A stretch of DNA of 39,203 bases from Cryobacterium fucosi (GTDB taxonomy: Bacteria; Actinomycetota; Actinomycetes; Actinomycetales; Microbacteriaceae), in NCBI RefSeq assembly GCF_004403515.1, contig NZ_SOHH01000098.1:1-39203 (forward strand), written 5' to 3'. Below, one piece after another: positions 1-7,430 of the stretch. Position 1 is the first letter of the stretch, and each line of letters opens with the position of its first letter. The position numbers and the translations under genes were made by a program. The notes below the pieces were generated by a model. The model was given only the letters and a program-made list of their open reading frames with translations. It was not told the DNA's origin and made no database searches.

Positions 1-32
1 CGGCGGAACTCGGGTGGGTAGGGCTTCGGCAT
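1..32 (-). CDS. Transposase OrfA, N-terminal fragment (runs off window)
   Basis: The ATG is at 30-32 on the minus strand, followed by codons for PKPYPPEFRR before the window edge. This peptide is characteristic of the HTH-bearing OrfA of IS3-family elements, which acts with OrfB in transposition. Only eleven residues are visible, so the family assignment rests on the motif and on the adjacent interrupted acyltransferase. Confidence 0.5.
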   Translation of the reverse strand, partial: MPKPYPPEFR

Positions 33-98
33 GATGAACATCCTTCCAGCGAAGACGAATCTCCACAGGTCCGGAGTCAACCAAACCGGGGGCAGTCC
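1..98 (-). mobile_element. Left-edge insertion sequence end (IS3-like), truncated by window
   Basis: Read on the minus strand, the first 32 bases encode MPKPYPPEFRR, the usual opening of IS3-type OrfA transposases. The segment from about 33 to 98 would be the non-coding terminal region with the inverted repeat (minus strand reads GGACTGCCCCCGG near the end). The acyltransferase reading frame to the right becomes recognisable only after about base 98, so the boundary is placed there by inference; the exact terminus and target duplication cannot be fixed without the other IS end, which lies outside the window. Confidence 0.6.
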
Positions 99-921
99 CT
101 TCTTCTATCTCCTGTTCCCGGTTGCGGTGGTTTGGTTAGCCCGCGGGCGGCGACCTTTGCGGTTAGCTATTGTTACCTTCGGCGTGATCATTGCCGCCAC
201 GGCAACCCTGTTCATTGTCGCTGGCCCCGTTGCGGAACAGGTCGGGCAGTCGCAACAGGGTCTCATCGGATACACGATGACATTCTTTCCGCCGTACCGG
301 TTCGGTGAGTTTGTGATCGGCGTTCTGATGGGATTGGCCGTCCGCGGCGGCTGGCGCTGCCCTGTTCGTCTGTCGGTAGCGGTCGGTTTCGTTGCTGTCG
401 CTTTGGTGGCAGCCGGTGTGACGCTCTCATTAGTAGACCACCCGAGCGCCCCCCAACTGGCGAGTGTCTGCCTGATTCCGACGTTCGCTCTACTGATTGC
501 GTCGGCTGCGTCGAGTGATGCGAAAGAGCATCGAACCCTGTTGTGGCATCCAGCTATGGTAAGGCTGGGGCGCGCTTCCTTCGCCCTCTACTTGGTTCAT
601 TGGGTAGTCATTCATGCCGTCGCGGAGTTGGCCGGGGGTGGCACACCAACATGGCTCGCGGCACTGATCGCGGTCGCTGTTTCCCTGGTTATTGCAGATG
701 TTGCGCACAACTTTTTTGAAGTGCCCATCGAGCGGAAGCTGCGTCGCCTGCTGGGCCCCCGCCCGTCCATCCCCTCACAGAACAAGCCCGCTCGTGTTCC
801 GGGCCCACACACCAGCTCTGCAAATACCCCGAACGGGGGCAAGGCCATTGCGTCCAGCGGTGGGGAGCTACTCTTCCCGAATCGCCGCAGGACCTCCCTT
901 GGCGAAGCCAAACATAAATGA
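98..921 (+). pseudogene. Acyltransferase-3 family protein, 5' part lost to IS insertion
   Basis: The frame encodes the C-terminal part of an integral membrane acyltransferase 3 (O-acetylation of surface glycans). Recognisable pieces are FFYLLFP directly after the IS boundary, FPPYRFGEFVIGVLMGL, RLGRASFALYLVHW and the closing HNFFEVPIERKLRR, with about seven hydrophobic helices. Intact family members are 350-400 residues and carry W-S-L-x-x-E immediately before FFYLLFP; here those residues and everything upstream are missing. An ATG at 31 keeps the frame open but lies inside the IS end. The catalytic N-terminal helices with the essential His are absent from the visible frame, so the product is probably inactive. 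The 3' end overlaps the convergent flippase gene by 54 bp, and the last 50 residues are a polar tail. Confidence 0.7.
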
Positions 922-2247
922 CTTGTGTGTCGTTGGGCTGCAGAGCATCAGAAGGGGAAGCGCGATGAATAGGAAGTACGAAACCGCTGATGCCATCACG
1001 AAGGAATGCACATCGCCCATCACCAGACTCAGGACTTTCGCCAGGATAAGCAGAATTGCGCCAGCGACAAATACCCATGCCTGGCTCCGGATGTGATCGA
1101 CAGCGTTCAAGTAGTTCGTTGAGATCAAGACGCTGGCGGTGCTAATCATGAGCACCAAAAAGTAAATTAAGTCTGGAAGATTCGGCGTTACTCGGCCACC
1201 ACTGAGGTAGCTGTACAGGGGGCCGCGCAGCATTATGATCAACACACTCCCTAGCGCAGCTAGACCGACGCTAACGAGGGTGACCGAGAGAAAAAGCCGG
1301 TGTAAGCGAACAATGTCGGCTTGCGTGCGCAGCCGCCGAAAGACGGGCCAGAGGGCCAATGCGTATGTTGATACGATCATCGGCAACAGGTCAAAAGGCC
1401 GCTTAGCCACGTTGAAATAGACGAGATCGTTCGGACTGCCAAAGATGTTTACGAGATATGGGTCTAGAGCCGAAATGAGCAAATAGGAAACCTGCATCAA
1501 AAGAAACCATTTGCCGACGCTAAAAGTATGACGATTCTCCCTCACGGCCTGCGCCACACTCGGCATCTTGCCGACTCGCGCCATACCCTGCGACTTCAAG
1601 AAGAGAAAAGCATTTAGCCAGCTAAAGATTGAGACCGGCAGCATGTACGCCACTATCAGGAGGTAGAGGTTGGGCGCCCACAGTAGAACAGCCAAGGATA
1701 GGCCGAGTCCGGCTGTCTTCCCAACACCCTCCCAAATGACAGCTTGCGACGCTTTTTCTTGGGACAGTTGGATCCTCTGCACGACAGATGCCGGTACGGC
1801 CGACAGGAAGCAGAAGAGCCCAAGCACGAGGGACACGAATATTGTGAACTTATCCCGCTGCTGGCCGCTCGAAATCGAGTACACGTATGCAACCACTGTG
1901 CCGGCGAGCAGCCAGGTTAGCGCAACGATGCTGAGCAGTTTAGTAAGACCTCGGATGCGAGTTTCATGCGTTTTGAGGCTAATACCTCTGGCATGGTCTG
2001 ACCCAAATTCGTTCACCACGCTGTTCCCGATGCCTAGGTCGGGAGACACGACGAGACCCGTAACGTATGTGGCAAGCAGCCAATACGCGAAATGTGTGAC
2101 CCCCAGCTGGCCTAACCCAATCGGCGTAATGACCAACATGCCGACAGCGGCAACCGTTCGGGGGAAGACGGAAGCTGCTCCGTAACGGATTACGCTGTGC
2201 GTCGAAATCCTGCGCCATGCAGGGGCGCGTGAGGTGGCGAAGCCCAC
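868..2247 (-). CDS. Polysaccharide flippase (Wzx/MATE-like), 459 aa
   Basis: A multi-helix membrane protein of the polysaccharide-export MOP superfamily, predicted to flip lipid-linked oligosaccharide units across the cytoplasmic membrane. Some 12-14 hydrophobic segments are visible. Family-like features are the N-terminal AASVFPRTVAAVGMLVITPI and DLGIGNSVVNEFGSDHA, which resembles the usual G-I-x-x-A/S-x-x motif after the second helix. The frame is open upstream to 2331, but that part reads as Arg-rich sequence overlapping the preceding glycosyltransferase; a GTG at 2247, just past the stop of that gene, gives the family-typical N-terminus. It is probably co-transcribed with the GT4 gene. 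The C-terminal end overlaps the convergent acyltransferase remnant. The substrate is unknown; context suggests a repeat unit containing an aminodideoxyhexose. Confidence 0.75.
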   Translation of the reverse strand: MGFATSRAPAWRRISTHSVIRYGAASVFPRTVAAVGMLVITPIGLGQLGVTHFAYWLLATYVTGLVVSPDLGIGNSVVNEFGSDHARGISLKTHETRIRGLTKLLSIVALTWLLAGTVVAYVYSISSGQQRDKFTIFVSLVLGLFCFLSAVPASVVQRIQLSQEKASQAVIWEGVGKTAGLGLSLAVLLWAPNLYLLIVAYMLPVSIFSWLNAFLFLKSQGMARVGKMPSVAQAVRENRHTFSVGKWFLLMQVSYLLISALDPYLVNIFGSPNDLVYFNVAKRPFDLLPMIVSTYALALWPVFRRLRTQADIVRLHRLFLSVTLVSVGLAALGSVLIIMLRGPLYSYLSGGRVTPNLPDLIYFLVLMISTASVLISTNYLNAVDHIRSQAWVFVAGAILLILAKVLSLVMGDVHSFVMASAVSYFLFIALPLLMLCSPTTHKSFMFGFAKGGPAAIREE

Positions 2248-2251
2248 CGGC

Positions 2252-3379
2252 CTACGCCGCCGCGGTGGAGACGCCACCCATGAAGTTCGACATTTCCGAC
2301 GCAATGACATGCCAGTCGTACTGCTCGGCAATGAAACTACGGGCCTGTGGCGCTTTCTCTGTCAAGGTCTCGTAAGACTCCTCTGCGCGTAGAAGGGCGT
2401 CCCTGACGCCTTCCGCACTCACCTCGGTGACTATCAGGGCGTACCTGGACAATAACGAGGAGGGAAGCACGGCGGTGGTCGCGACCGGGACTCCTGACCC
2501 CAGAAGTCCAATCAGCTTCGAAGGGAACGCGTTTACTGACACGGGGTGGGAGAGTACTCGTAGATTGAACGCGAGATTCGATCGAAGGACAGCCGCGTCT
2601 ACTTCCGCGATTTCCACAACACCGTGGTAGACGATGGCTTCGTATTGCATCGCGTATAGCTCAACCATGGATCGAAGGCTGCCTGTGCCATACAGGTGTA
2701 GTACTATTCGTCGCGTTGGTGCGTCACTGTTTCGCAGAATGACGCCTTCCATCATCTGTTGGATCCCGTTGTAGACCTCAAGTGCGCCAGCGTAGATGAC
2801 ACGAAATTCCTCTGATACCGGGGGCGCCCATTGCTTGGCCCCCTCTGCATCAAATCCTATGCGGGTCCTGAATGTGTTCGTATTTAGCCTCTTAAATATG
2901 CCTTCGGCATCTTCTGTCACAACAAACAACCCGGACAGGGCGCGCAACAAGAGCCGCCCCATTTCGAAGTACGCATTCGCCAGTGTCCGCTTAGGTTGGG
3001 CGAGTCTCTCTGTCGCGCCGAGGTGGGTGTCAAACACGACTGCGTATGCAATAGCGCCGCGCACTCGAGAGAGTATCAATGGTAGTACCGTATGCGGGTC
3101 GTACCCGAACGATATTACTTGAACGCCCTGTGGCTTCTCACGCAGCAACTCCCTGGTTAGATTCCAAGCTGCCCCAAAGCCACGGGGCTTGGACCTAAGA
3201 GCCACGAGGTTCAAGCCTCTGCACCGCACATCATCTACCGCAACACGTGAGATTATCGTCGTCGAGTGAATCTCGGATAATGCAAGTGCCAGCTGTAACT
3301 CATACGACTGGCTCGATGTTGTCACATCGTTCATCGACAGGGATTTCAACGTCGCAGATACGATGATTTTGCGGGTCAT
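2252..3379 (-). CDS. Glycosyltransferase family 4-like (GT-B), 375 aa
   Basis: Predicted cytoplasmic GT-B glycosyltransferase adding a sugar during polysaccharide repeat-unit assembly. The C-terminal half shows the group-1 pattern: EFRVIYAGALEVYNGIQQMMEG, then LHLYGTGS, YHGVVEIAEVDAAVLRSNLAFN and SKLIGLLGSGVPVATT, where the nucleotide-sugar binding loop lies; the usual E-x7-E is only partly kept. The N-terminal half is divergent and holds the DTHLGA segment. The frame is open up to 3550, but the ATG at 3379 is chosen because AGAAGGA lies four bases upstream of it and the product then begins MTRKIIVSATL, a normal first beta strand. Donor and acceptor cannot be named. Confidence 0.75.
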   Translation of the reverse strand: MTRKIIVSATLKSLSMNDVTTSSQSYELQLALALSEIHSTTIISRVAVDDVRCRGLNLVALRSKPRGFGAAWNLTRELLREKPQGVQVISFGYDPHTVLPLILSRVRGAIAYAVVFDTHLGATERLAQPKRTLANAYFEMGRLLLRALSGLFVVTEDAEGIFKRLNTNTFRTRIGFDAEGAKQWAPPVSEEFRVIYAGALEVYNGIQQMMEGVILRNSDAPTRRIVLHLYGTGSLRSMVELYAMQYEAIVYHGVVEIAEVDAAVLRSNLAFNLRVLSHPVSVNAFPSKLIGLLGSGVPVATTAVLPSSLLSRYALIVTEVSAEGVRDALLRAEESYETLTEKAPQARSFIAEQYDWHVIASEMSNFMGGVSTAAA

Positions 3380-3818
3380 ATGTCCTTCTAGTTCGAGTAC
3401 CGGAAAACTTGCCTCATCCGGGATGGCGTAATTGTTCGCCGTTTCTTGGGCCTGCGCAGTCCTGAGTATTGCAGGGATGATGCCGAGGAGTGAAATTGTG
3501 CTGAGCGAGGCGAGACGGTCATCCCGGTGAGACCGAGTATCTAGCGGCATCGGTCGAGGAACCCTAGCGGGATCTGCCGGAGAGCTTCGGTCCCTGTGTC
3601 CTTTACCCCGGTGATTGGACCCGGGTTAGTTGGCGAGTTTAATCTTTGCGGCCTGTGTCGAGTAGTTCATCTCGAAGTCCATTGGGTGGCGTGCCCGTCG
3701 AGGAGTGCCGACGGCGCCGGTGGTAGCGTCCCCGATCCATTCCAAAACGCAGCGGATGGACGCCGCGGCGAAGCAGAACAAGTAAGAGACACTGTCGGCC
3801 TGCGGCCATGCGCCTTCG
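3380..3818. other. Intergenic stretch (439 bp) upstream of GT4 gene
   Basis: No convincing gene is seen. The minus-strand frame running through 3380-3550 has a hydrophobic stretch (STISLLGIIPAIL) but has a worse start than 3379 and no ribosome site. Open frames at 3626-3964 (minus) and 3596-3868 (plus) have no family-like motifs. The stretch separates the modified-sugar operon from the GT4-flippase pair and probably holds their promoter; no clear -35/-10 pair could be picked. Confidence 0.4.
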
Positions 3819-4802
3819 CTAACTACGTGCTCGCAAAGCTCCTTCTCGCAAGTCCGAATTCTCCTTAGCTGATCGCTCGGAAACGAGGCTCCGGAATTCT
3901 TCGTAGGTGCGGATGTAGTCCGCGCCATCGTAGGGCAATGACGCGAATACTGCGAGCACCGCATCCGGGCTGTACGCGTATTGCGTGCCCCATGTCATGG
4001 CGGGCATGTACAGGCCGAGGTCGGGTGAGTCAATGAGGAACTCTTCGCGATTGATTCCATCGTCAACAATGGCTCGAACTGCGCCCTTGATGCAGATGAG
4101 GAACTGTTCGCATTCGCGGTGAGCGTGCTCGCCTCGGACGTCTCGCGAAGGAACGTCGTAGACAATGAAGAATCGTTGAGGGTTGAACGGAAGATCCGCG
4201 CCGAGTTCGGCCACGACCAAGCTGCCGCGCATATCCGTGGCCTTGCGCAGCTGCACGAGTGAATCGCTTCGCATGCGCGGCTGGTTTGTAGCGATGGCTG
4301 ACTGTGTGGACGAGACCAGCTTCCGGCCATCGGTGTCCGTGTAGCCCGAGATTCGCGCAGGGTTGCCAACGACTATTGCGAAAGGGGGAACATCACGTGT
4401 GACGACAGCGCCGGCACCGACCATTGCGCTGCGACCGATTCGTACCCCAGGAAGGATTACCGCTCCTCCACCAATTGAGGCGCCTTGCTCCACGACAGTG
4501 CGGGGAAAACTCTCCGGGTACTGCTTGCTGCGCGGATACCGGTCATTCGTAAATGTGGCGTTGGGTCCCACGAAGACGTCATCCTGTAGTTCAATGCCGT
4601 CCCAGAGCTGCACGCCTGACTTGATCGTCACCCGATCGCCAACCACAACGTCGTTCTCAACGAATACGTGATCGCAAACATTGACGTTACTGCCAATGAC
4701 TGCACCCTTGAGCACATGGGCGAAAGCCCAGACTGTGGTTCCCTCACCGACACGATCGGTCTCACAAATGCCTTGGGGGTGTACATACGGCTGCGTCATC
4801 AC
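3819..4802 (-). CDS. Bifunctional dTDP-sugar N-acetyltransferase / 3,4-ketoisomerase (WxcM-like)
   Basis: Two fused domains. Residues 1-155 are a left-handed beta-helix acyltransferase: hexapeptide repeats (VIGSNV, VVVGDRV, DVFVGPN), the WAFAHVLKG segment with the likely catalytic His29, and PNATFTNDRYPRS, typical of FdtC/QdtC enzymes that N-acetylate a 3-amino sugar. Residues 185-315 are a cupin of the FdtA/QdtA type: VRGEHAHRECEQFLI supplies the paired His226 and His228 of a 3,4-ketoisomerase acting on dTDP-4-keto-6-deoxyglucose. The same fusion is known as WxcM. With the aminotransferase at 6152-7261 it would turn dTDP-4-keto-6-deoxyglucose into dTDP-3-acetamido-3,6-dideoxyhexose (Fuc3NAc or Qui3NAc; the sequence does not decide). 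Its start overlaps the end of gtrA by four bases, so it is the last gene of a tight operon. Confidence 0.85.
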   Translation of the reverse strand: MMTQPYVHPQGICETDRVGEGTTVWAFAHVLKGAVIGSNVNVCDHVFVENDVVVGDRVTIKSGVQLWDGIELQDDVFVGPNATFTNDRYPRSKQYPESFPRTVVEQGASIGGGAVILPGVRIGRSAMVGAGAVVTRDVPPFAIVVGNPARISGYTDTDGRKLVSSTQSAIATNQPRMRSDSLVQLRKATDMRGSLVVAELGADLPFNPQRFFIVYDVPSRDVRGEHAHRECEQFLICIKGAVRAIVDDGINREEFLIDSPDLGLYMPAMTWGTQYAYSPDAVLAVFASLPYDGADYIRTYEEFRSLVSERSAKENSDLREGALRARS

Positions 4803-5200
4803 GCGACCTGCTTCCGGTTGTCATTAGTAAAAATAAGGCGGCCAGCGAGGAAGCTCAACGGAGCAGTGACAAGGACTGTCGCGCCGTTAGCGAGTGGGGA
4901 AGCCCCCCAGAGAGCGAGCAACTGCAATGCTCCCAGCCCACAAAGGTAGATAGCCAGGTAGGAAATCGAGTAGAGGGCCGCGCGGAGTGGCGAGAGATGG
5001 GACTGAAACACCCATCGCCCAGTCAAGACGACCGATATCCCAATTCCGAGAGCAAATGCAATCGTGAAAGCGATCCACCCCGGCAGAAAAAGGCTGAGCG
5101 CCACGACAATGAGCGCTGTCACCGCTGTGTTTGCGCCTCCAGCGATGAGAAATCGAATCGACGCCCGTTCGCCCCATCGCTCAGGCGTCTGCGGCGTCAT
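4799..5200 (-). CDS. gtrA: GtrA-family membrane protein, 133 aa
   Basis: A small protein with four hydrophobic segments and the GtrA/DPMS signature: RFLIAGGANTAVTALIV at the first helix, FALGIGISVVLTGRWVFQSH in the middle and LVTAPLSFLAGRLIFT at the end. GtrA proteins are proposed to flip a polyprenyl-phosphate-linked sugar across the cytoplasmic membrane. Length is normal for the family. It overlaps the GT2 gene by 20 bp and the WxcM-like gene by 4 bp, which implies translational coupling. In this context the cargo would be the modified aminosugar loaded by the GT2 next door; that is inference. Confidence 0.85.
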   Translation of the reverse strand: MTPQTPERWGERASIRFLIAGGANTAVTALIVVALSLFLPGWIAFTIAFALGIGISVVLTGRWVFQSHLSPLRAALYSISYLAIYLCGLGALQLLALWGASPLANGATVLVTAPLSFLAGRLIFTNDNRKQVA

Positions 5201-6155
5201 CGGTTACCAAGTGACTTTCCGAGACCCAGTGCGTCATGACGATTGCGCTAGGTCTATGTTTGGTGTTCTCGAAAGCGCGCCACACATAGGAACCCACGAT
5301 CCCTAGCGCGACGAGGAGACTGAAAGTGGAGAAGAGTATGACGAGCATTAGTGGGGTATAGCCAGGCTCAGATATCGCGCCAGCAAGAAAGGACGCCAGT
5401 ACCGCGATTGCGGCCAAGATCGTGAAGAGGCCACCAATCACGCCAACGCTCATGAGGACCGTTAGAGGGATGTCGGTGAATGAGAAAATGCTGTCCAGGA
5501 GGTAACGACGCTTCTTGGCAAAAGACCAGCCGCTTTCGCCATGCTCTCTGGTGCGGCGTACATACGGAACTTCTGCTCGCCGGAATCCAACCCAGTACAA
5601 GAGCCCGACGAGACTGGAATGGGACTCTTCGAGTCGAAGAATTTCGTGAACGACCGCTTGATTGCAGGCGAAGATGTCCACGCCGCCTTGAGGCATGTCG
5701 GGGAAGACCCAATTTCGGTACAGGCTCCAGAACGCCGACGCCGACCAGCGCGTGAAGCGGGGATCTTCTCGGGACTCCCGGCGACCGACCGTCACATCGA
5801 CCGTGCCGCTGGCCAGCTGGCGGAAGAATTCGAGCACAAGCTCGGGTGGCTCCTGAAGATCGGCCGCCATAACTGCGACGAAGTCACCACTGGCCTGTTG
5901 CATTCCCGTGCGAATCGCGGCGAATGAGCCAAAATTGCGGGAGTGCTGGAGCAATTGGGTTGCGAAGGGAGCGCGGGGGATTAATTCCTCGAGAAGTTCA
6001 AATGAATTGTCCGGAGAGCCATCTACAACGAAAATAACCTCCAGCGAGCCGTCGAGTTGGAAGGCAATATCACCTAACCGAGCGATCAAATCGGGTATGC
6101 TCCCGGCATTCCCGTACACAGGTACGACGACTGAGTAAGCCGCAGGCTTCGTCAT
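5181..6155 (-). CDS. GtrB-like polyprenyl-phosphate glycosyltransferase (GT2), 324 aa
   Basis: A GT-A fold family 2 transferase with two C-terminal membrane helices (about residues 235-260 and 270-300), the GtrB/ArnC/Dpm1-like architecture that moves a sugar from a nucleotide onto polyprenyl phosphate. Visible motifs are YSVVVPVYGN at the N-terminus, VIFVVDGSPDNS, the metal-binding region MAADLQEPPELV, GGVDIFACNQ and the juxtamembrane REHGESGWSFAKK. The ATG overlaps the stop of the aminotransferase gene by four bases, and the gtrA start lies inside the last codons of this gene. With gtrA and the large membrane protein at 7431-9023 it resembles a three-component Gtr glycosylation system. Confidence 0.85.
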   Translation of the reverse strand: MTKPAAYSVVVPVYGNAGSIPDLIARLGDIAFQLDGSLEVIFVVDGSPDNSFELLEELIPRAPFATQLLQHSRNFGSFAAIRTGMQQASGDFVAVMAADLQEPPELVLEFFRQLASGTVDVTVGRRESREDPRFTRWSASAFWSLYRNWVFPDMPQGGVDIFACNQAVVHEILRLEESHSSLVGLLYWVGFRRAEVPYVRRTREHGESGWSFAKKRRYLLDSIFSFTDIPLTVLMSVGVIGGLFTILAAIAVLASFLAGAISEPGYTPLMLVILFSTFSLLVALGIVGSYVWRAFENTKHRPSAIVMTHWVSESHLVTDDAADA

Positions 6156-7261
6156 GCTAGGGCCCTTATCGCTTTGCAGACCGTGAGAATTTCCTCATCG
6201 GTCAATTCGGGAAAGCAGGGAAGGGACAATGACTGCCCGGCGAACTCTTCAGTATTGGGAAGCGAATGCGGTTCTGCGTTGAATCCGGGTTGTTCGTGGT
6301 CAGGTACAGGAAAATGAATATCAGTTGATACTCCGTGCTCGGCAAGAACCCCGCGTACTTCATCTCGCCGAGCTGTCAGCGCGACGGCCAAATGTGCAAC
6401 GTGGTGCTCCCCGACTGCGGGTAGGACCCGCAGGGGCCCGCCCGCGGCGGCCGCAACGTACTGTGCAATGATCCAGCGGCGGCGATCGTTGAGTGCGTCT
6501 AGCTGAGGTAGCCGCGCGAGGAGGACGGCTGCCTGAATCTCGTCGAGCCTGGAGTTAGCGCCGCCGGCAATGGCCACCCGGTACTTCGAGACCCAACCGT
6601 ACTGCCGTAACTGAGTGACCTTCGCAGCGAAAGCGGCATTGTTCGTGGCCACCGCCCCTCCGTCTCCGAGCGCGCCGAGATTCTTAGTGGGGTAGAAACT
6701 GGTCGTGGAAAGATCTCCGAAGGAGCCGGCCGCACCTTCCGGTCGCCGTGCCCCGATGGCTTGGGCGCAATCCTCAACCACACGGATGCCACGTTCATGG
6801 CACAGTGCAACAAGTCCACCGATATCTGTCAAATTACCGTACAGATGAGTGATGACTACTACGCCAATGTCAGCCGTCAGCGCTGCGCTTATGGTTGCCT
6901 CAGTAAGACAAAGGCTCTCGAAATCAACATCTGCATAGCGCACTCGAAAGCCTGCGCGTCGAGCAGCAGTTGTGGCGTATCCACCGGCGTTTGCGGCGCT
7001 AAGAACGGTGGTCCTTCCCTCGGGCATGGCGACCTTGATGGCGAGCTCCAGGGCATCGGTGCCGGACGCCACGCCGATCACATGGGATACCCCTAGGTAC
7101 TCAGCCAATGCCTTCTGGAAGCTATCGTGTTGCGGACCGAGCACAACCCACCCCGAATCCAGGACTTGGGTCATGGCCAGCGTGAGAAGTTCGCGATCCC
7201 GCCTGATGCCCCGGGACAGGTCGTTCATGGGTACCGGAGAGAAAGTAGAGGTGGTGTTCAC
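6152..7261 (-). CDS. DegT/DnrJ/EryC1/StrS sugar 3-aminotransferase (FdtB/QdtB-like), 369 aa
   Basis: A PLP-dependent nucleotide-sugar aminotransferase. The cofactor site is clear: GVASGTDALELAIKV binds phosphate, VVEDCAQAIGA carries the ring-binding Asp164, and SFYPTKNLGALGDGGA carries the Schiff-base Lys193. Length matches the family (about 370). Next to a FdtA/FdtC-type fusion, the natural substrate is dTDP-3-keto-6-deoxyhexose, giving the 3-amino sugar that the fusion enzyme then acetylates. The start is a GTG with AGGA seven bases upstream; a Met at residue 12 is a possible alternative. It is the first gene of the tightly overlapping set aminotransferase-GT2-gtrA-WxcM. Confidence 0.85.
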   Translation of the reverse strand: MNTTSTFSPVPMNDLSRGIRRDRELLTLAMTQVLDSGWVVLGPQHDSFQKALAEYLGVSHVIGVASGTDALELAIKVAMPEGRTTVLSAANAGGYATTAARRAGFRVRYADVDFESLCLTEATISAALTADIGVVVITHLYGNLTDIGGLVALCHERGIRVVEDCAQAIGARRPEGAAGSFGDLSTTSFYPTKNLGALGDGGAVATNNAAFAAKVTQLRQYGWVSKYRVAIAGGANSRLDEIQAAVLLARLPQLDALNDRRRWIIAQYVAAAAGGPLRVLPAVGEHHVAHLAVALTARRDEVRGVLAEHGVSTDIHFPVPDHEQPGFNAEPHSLPNTEEFAGQSLSLPCFPELTDEEILTVCKAIRALA

Positions 7262-7430
7262 TTTTTATTCCTGAGTTGGTGCCGCCGGGTCATCGATTTC
7301 AGCTTACCTAATGCGTGGAGCGACATGAGCGAGCGGCCATGCTCGGTGACTGGTCTGGGCGAGGCGTGAGCCTGACCCCCGCCCGAATCTCCGAAAGGCA
7401 TTATGCCGCTTTCAAACCGAGAAACGGGAG

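Noticed and set aside
612..2218. Arg- and Cys-rich frames opposite the acyltransferase and flippase
   Set aside because: They are antisense shadows without ribosome sites or family motifs.
3596..3964. Open frames on both strands between the GT4 and WxcM-like genes
   Set aside because: No motif, no ribosome site and composition unlike neighbours; kept only as an intergenic note.
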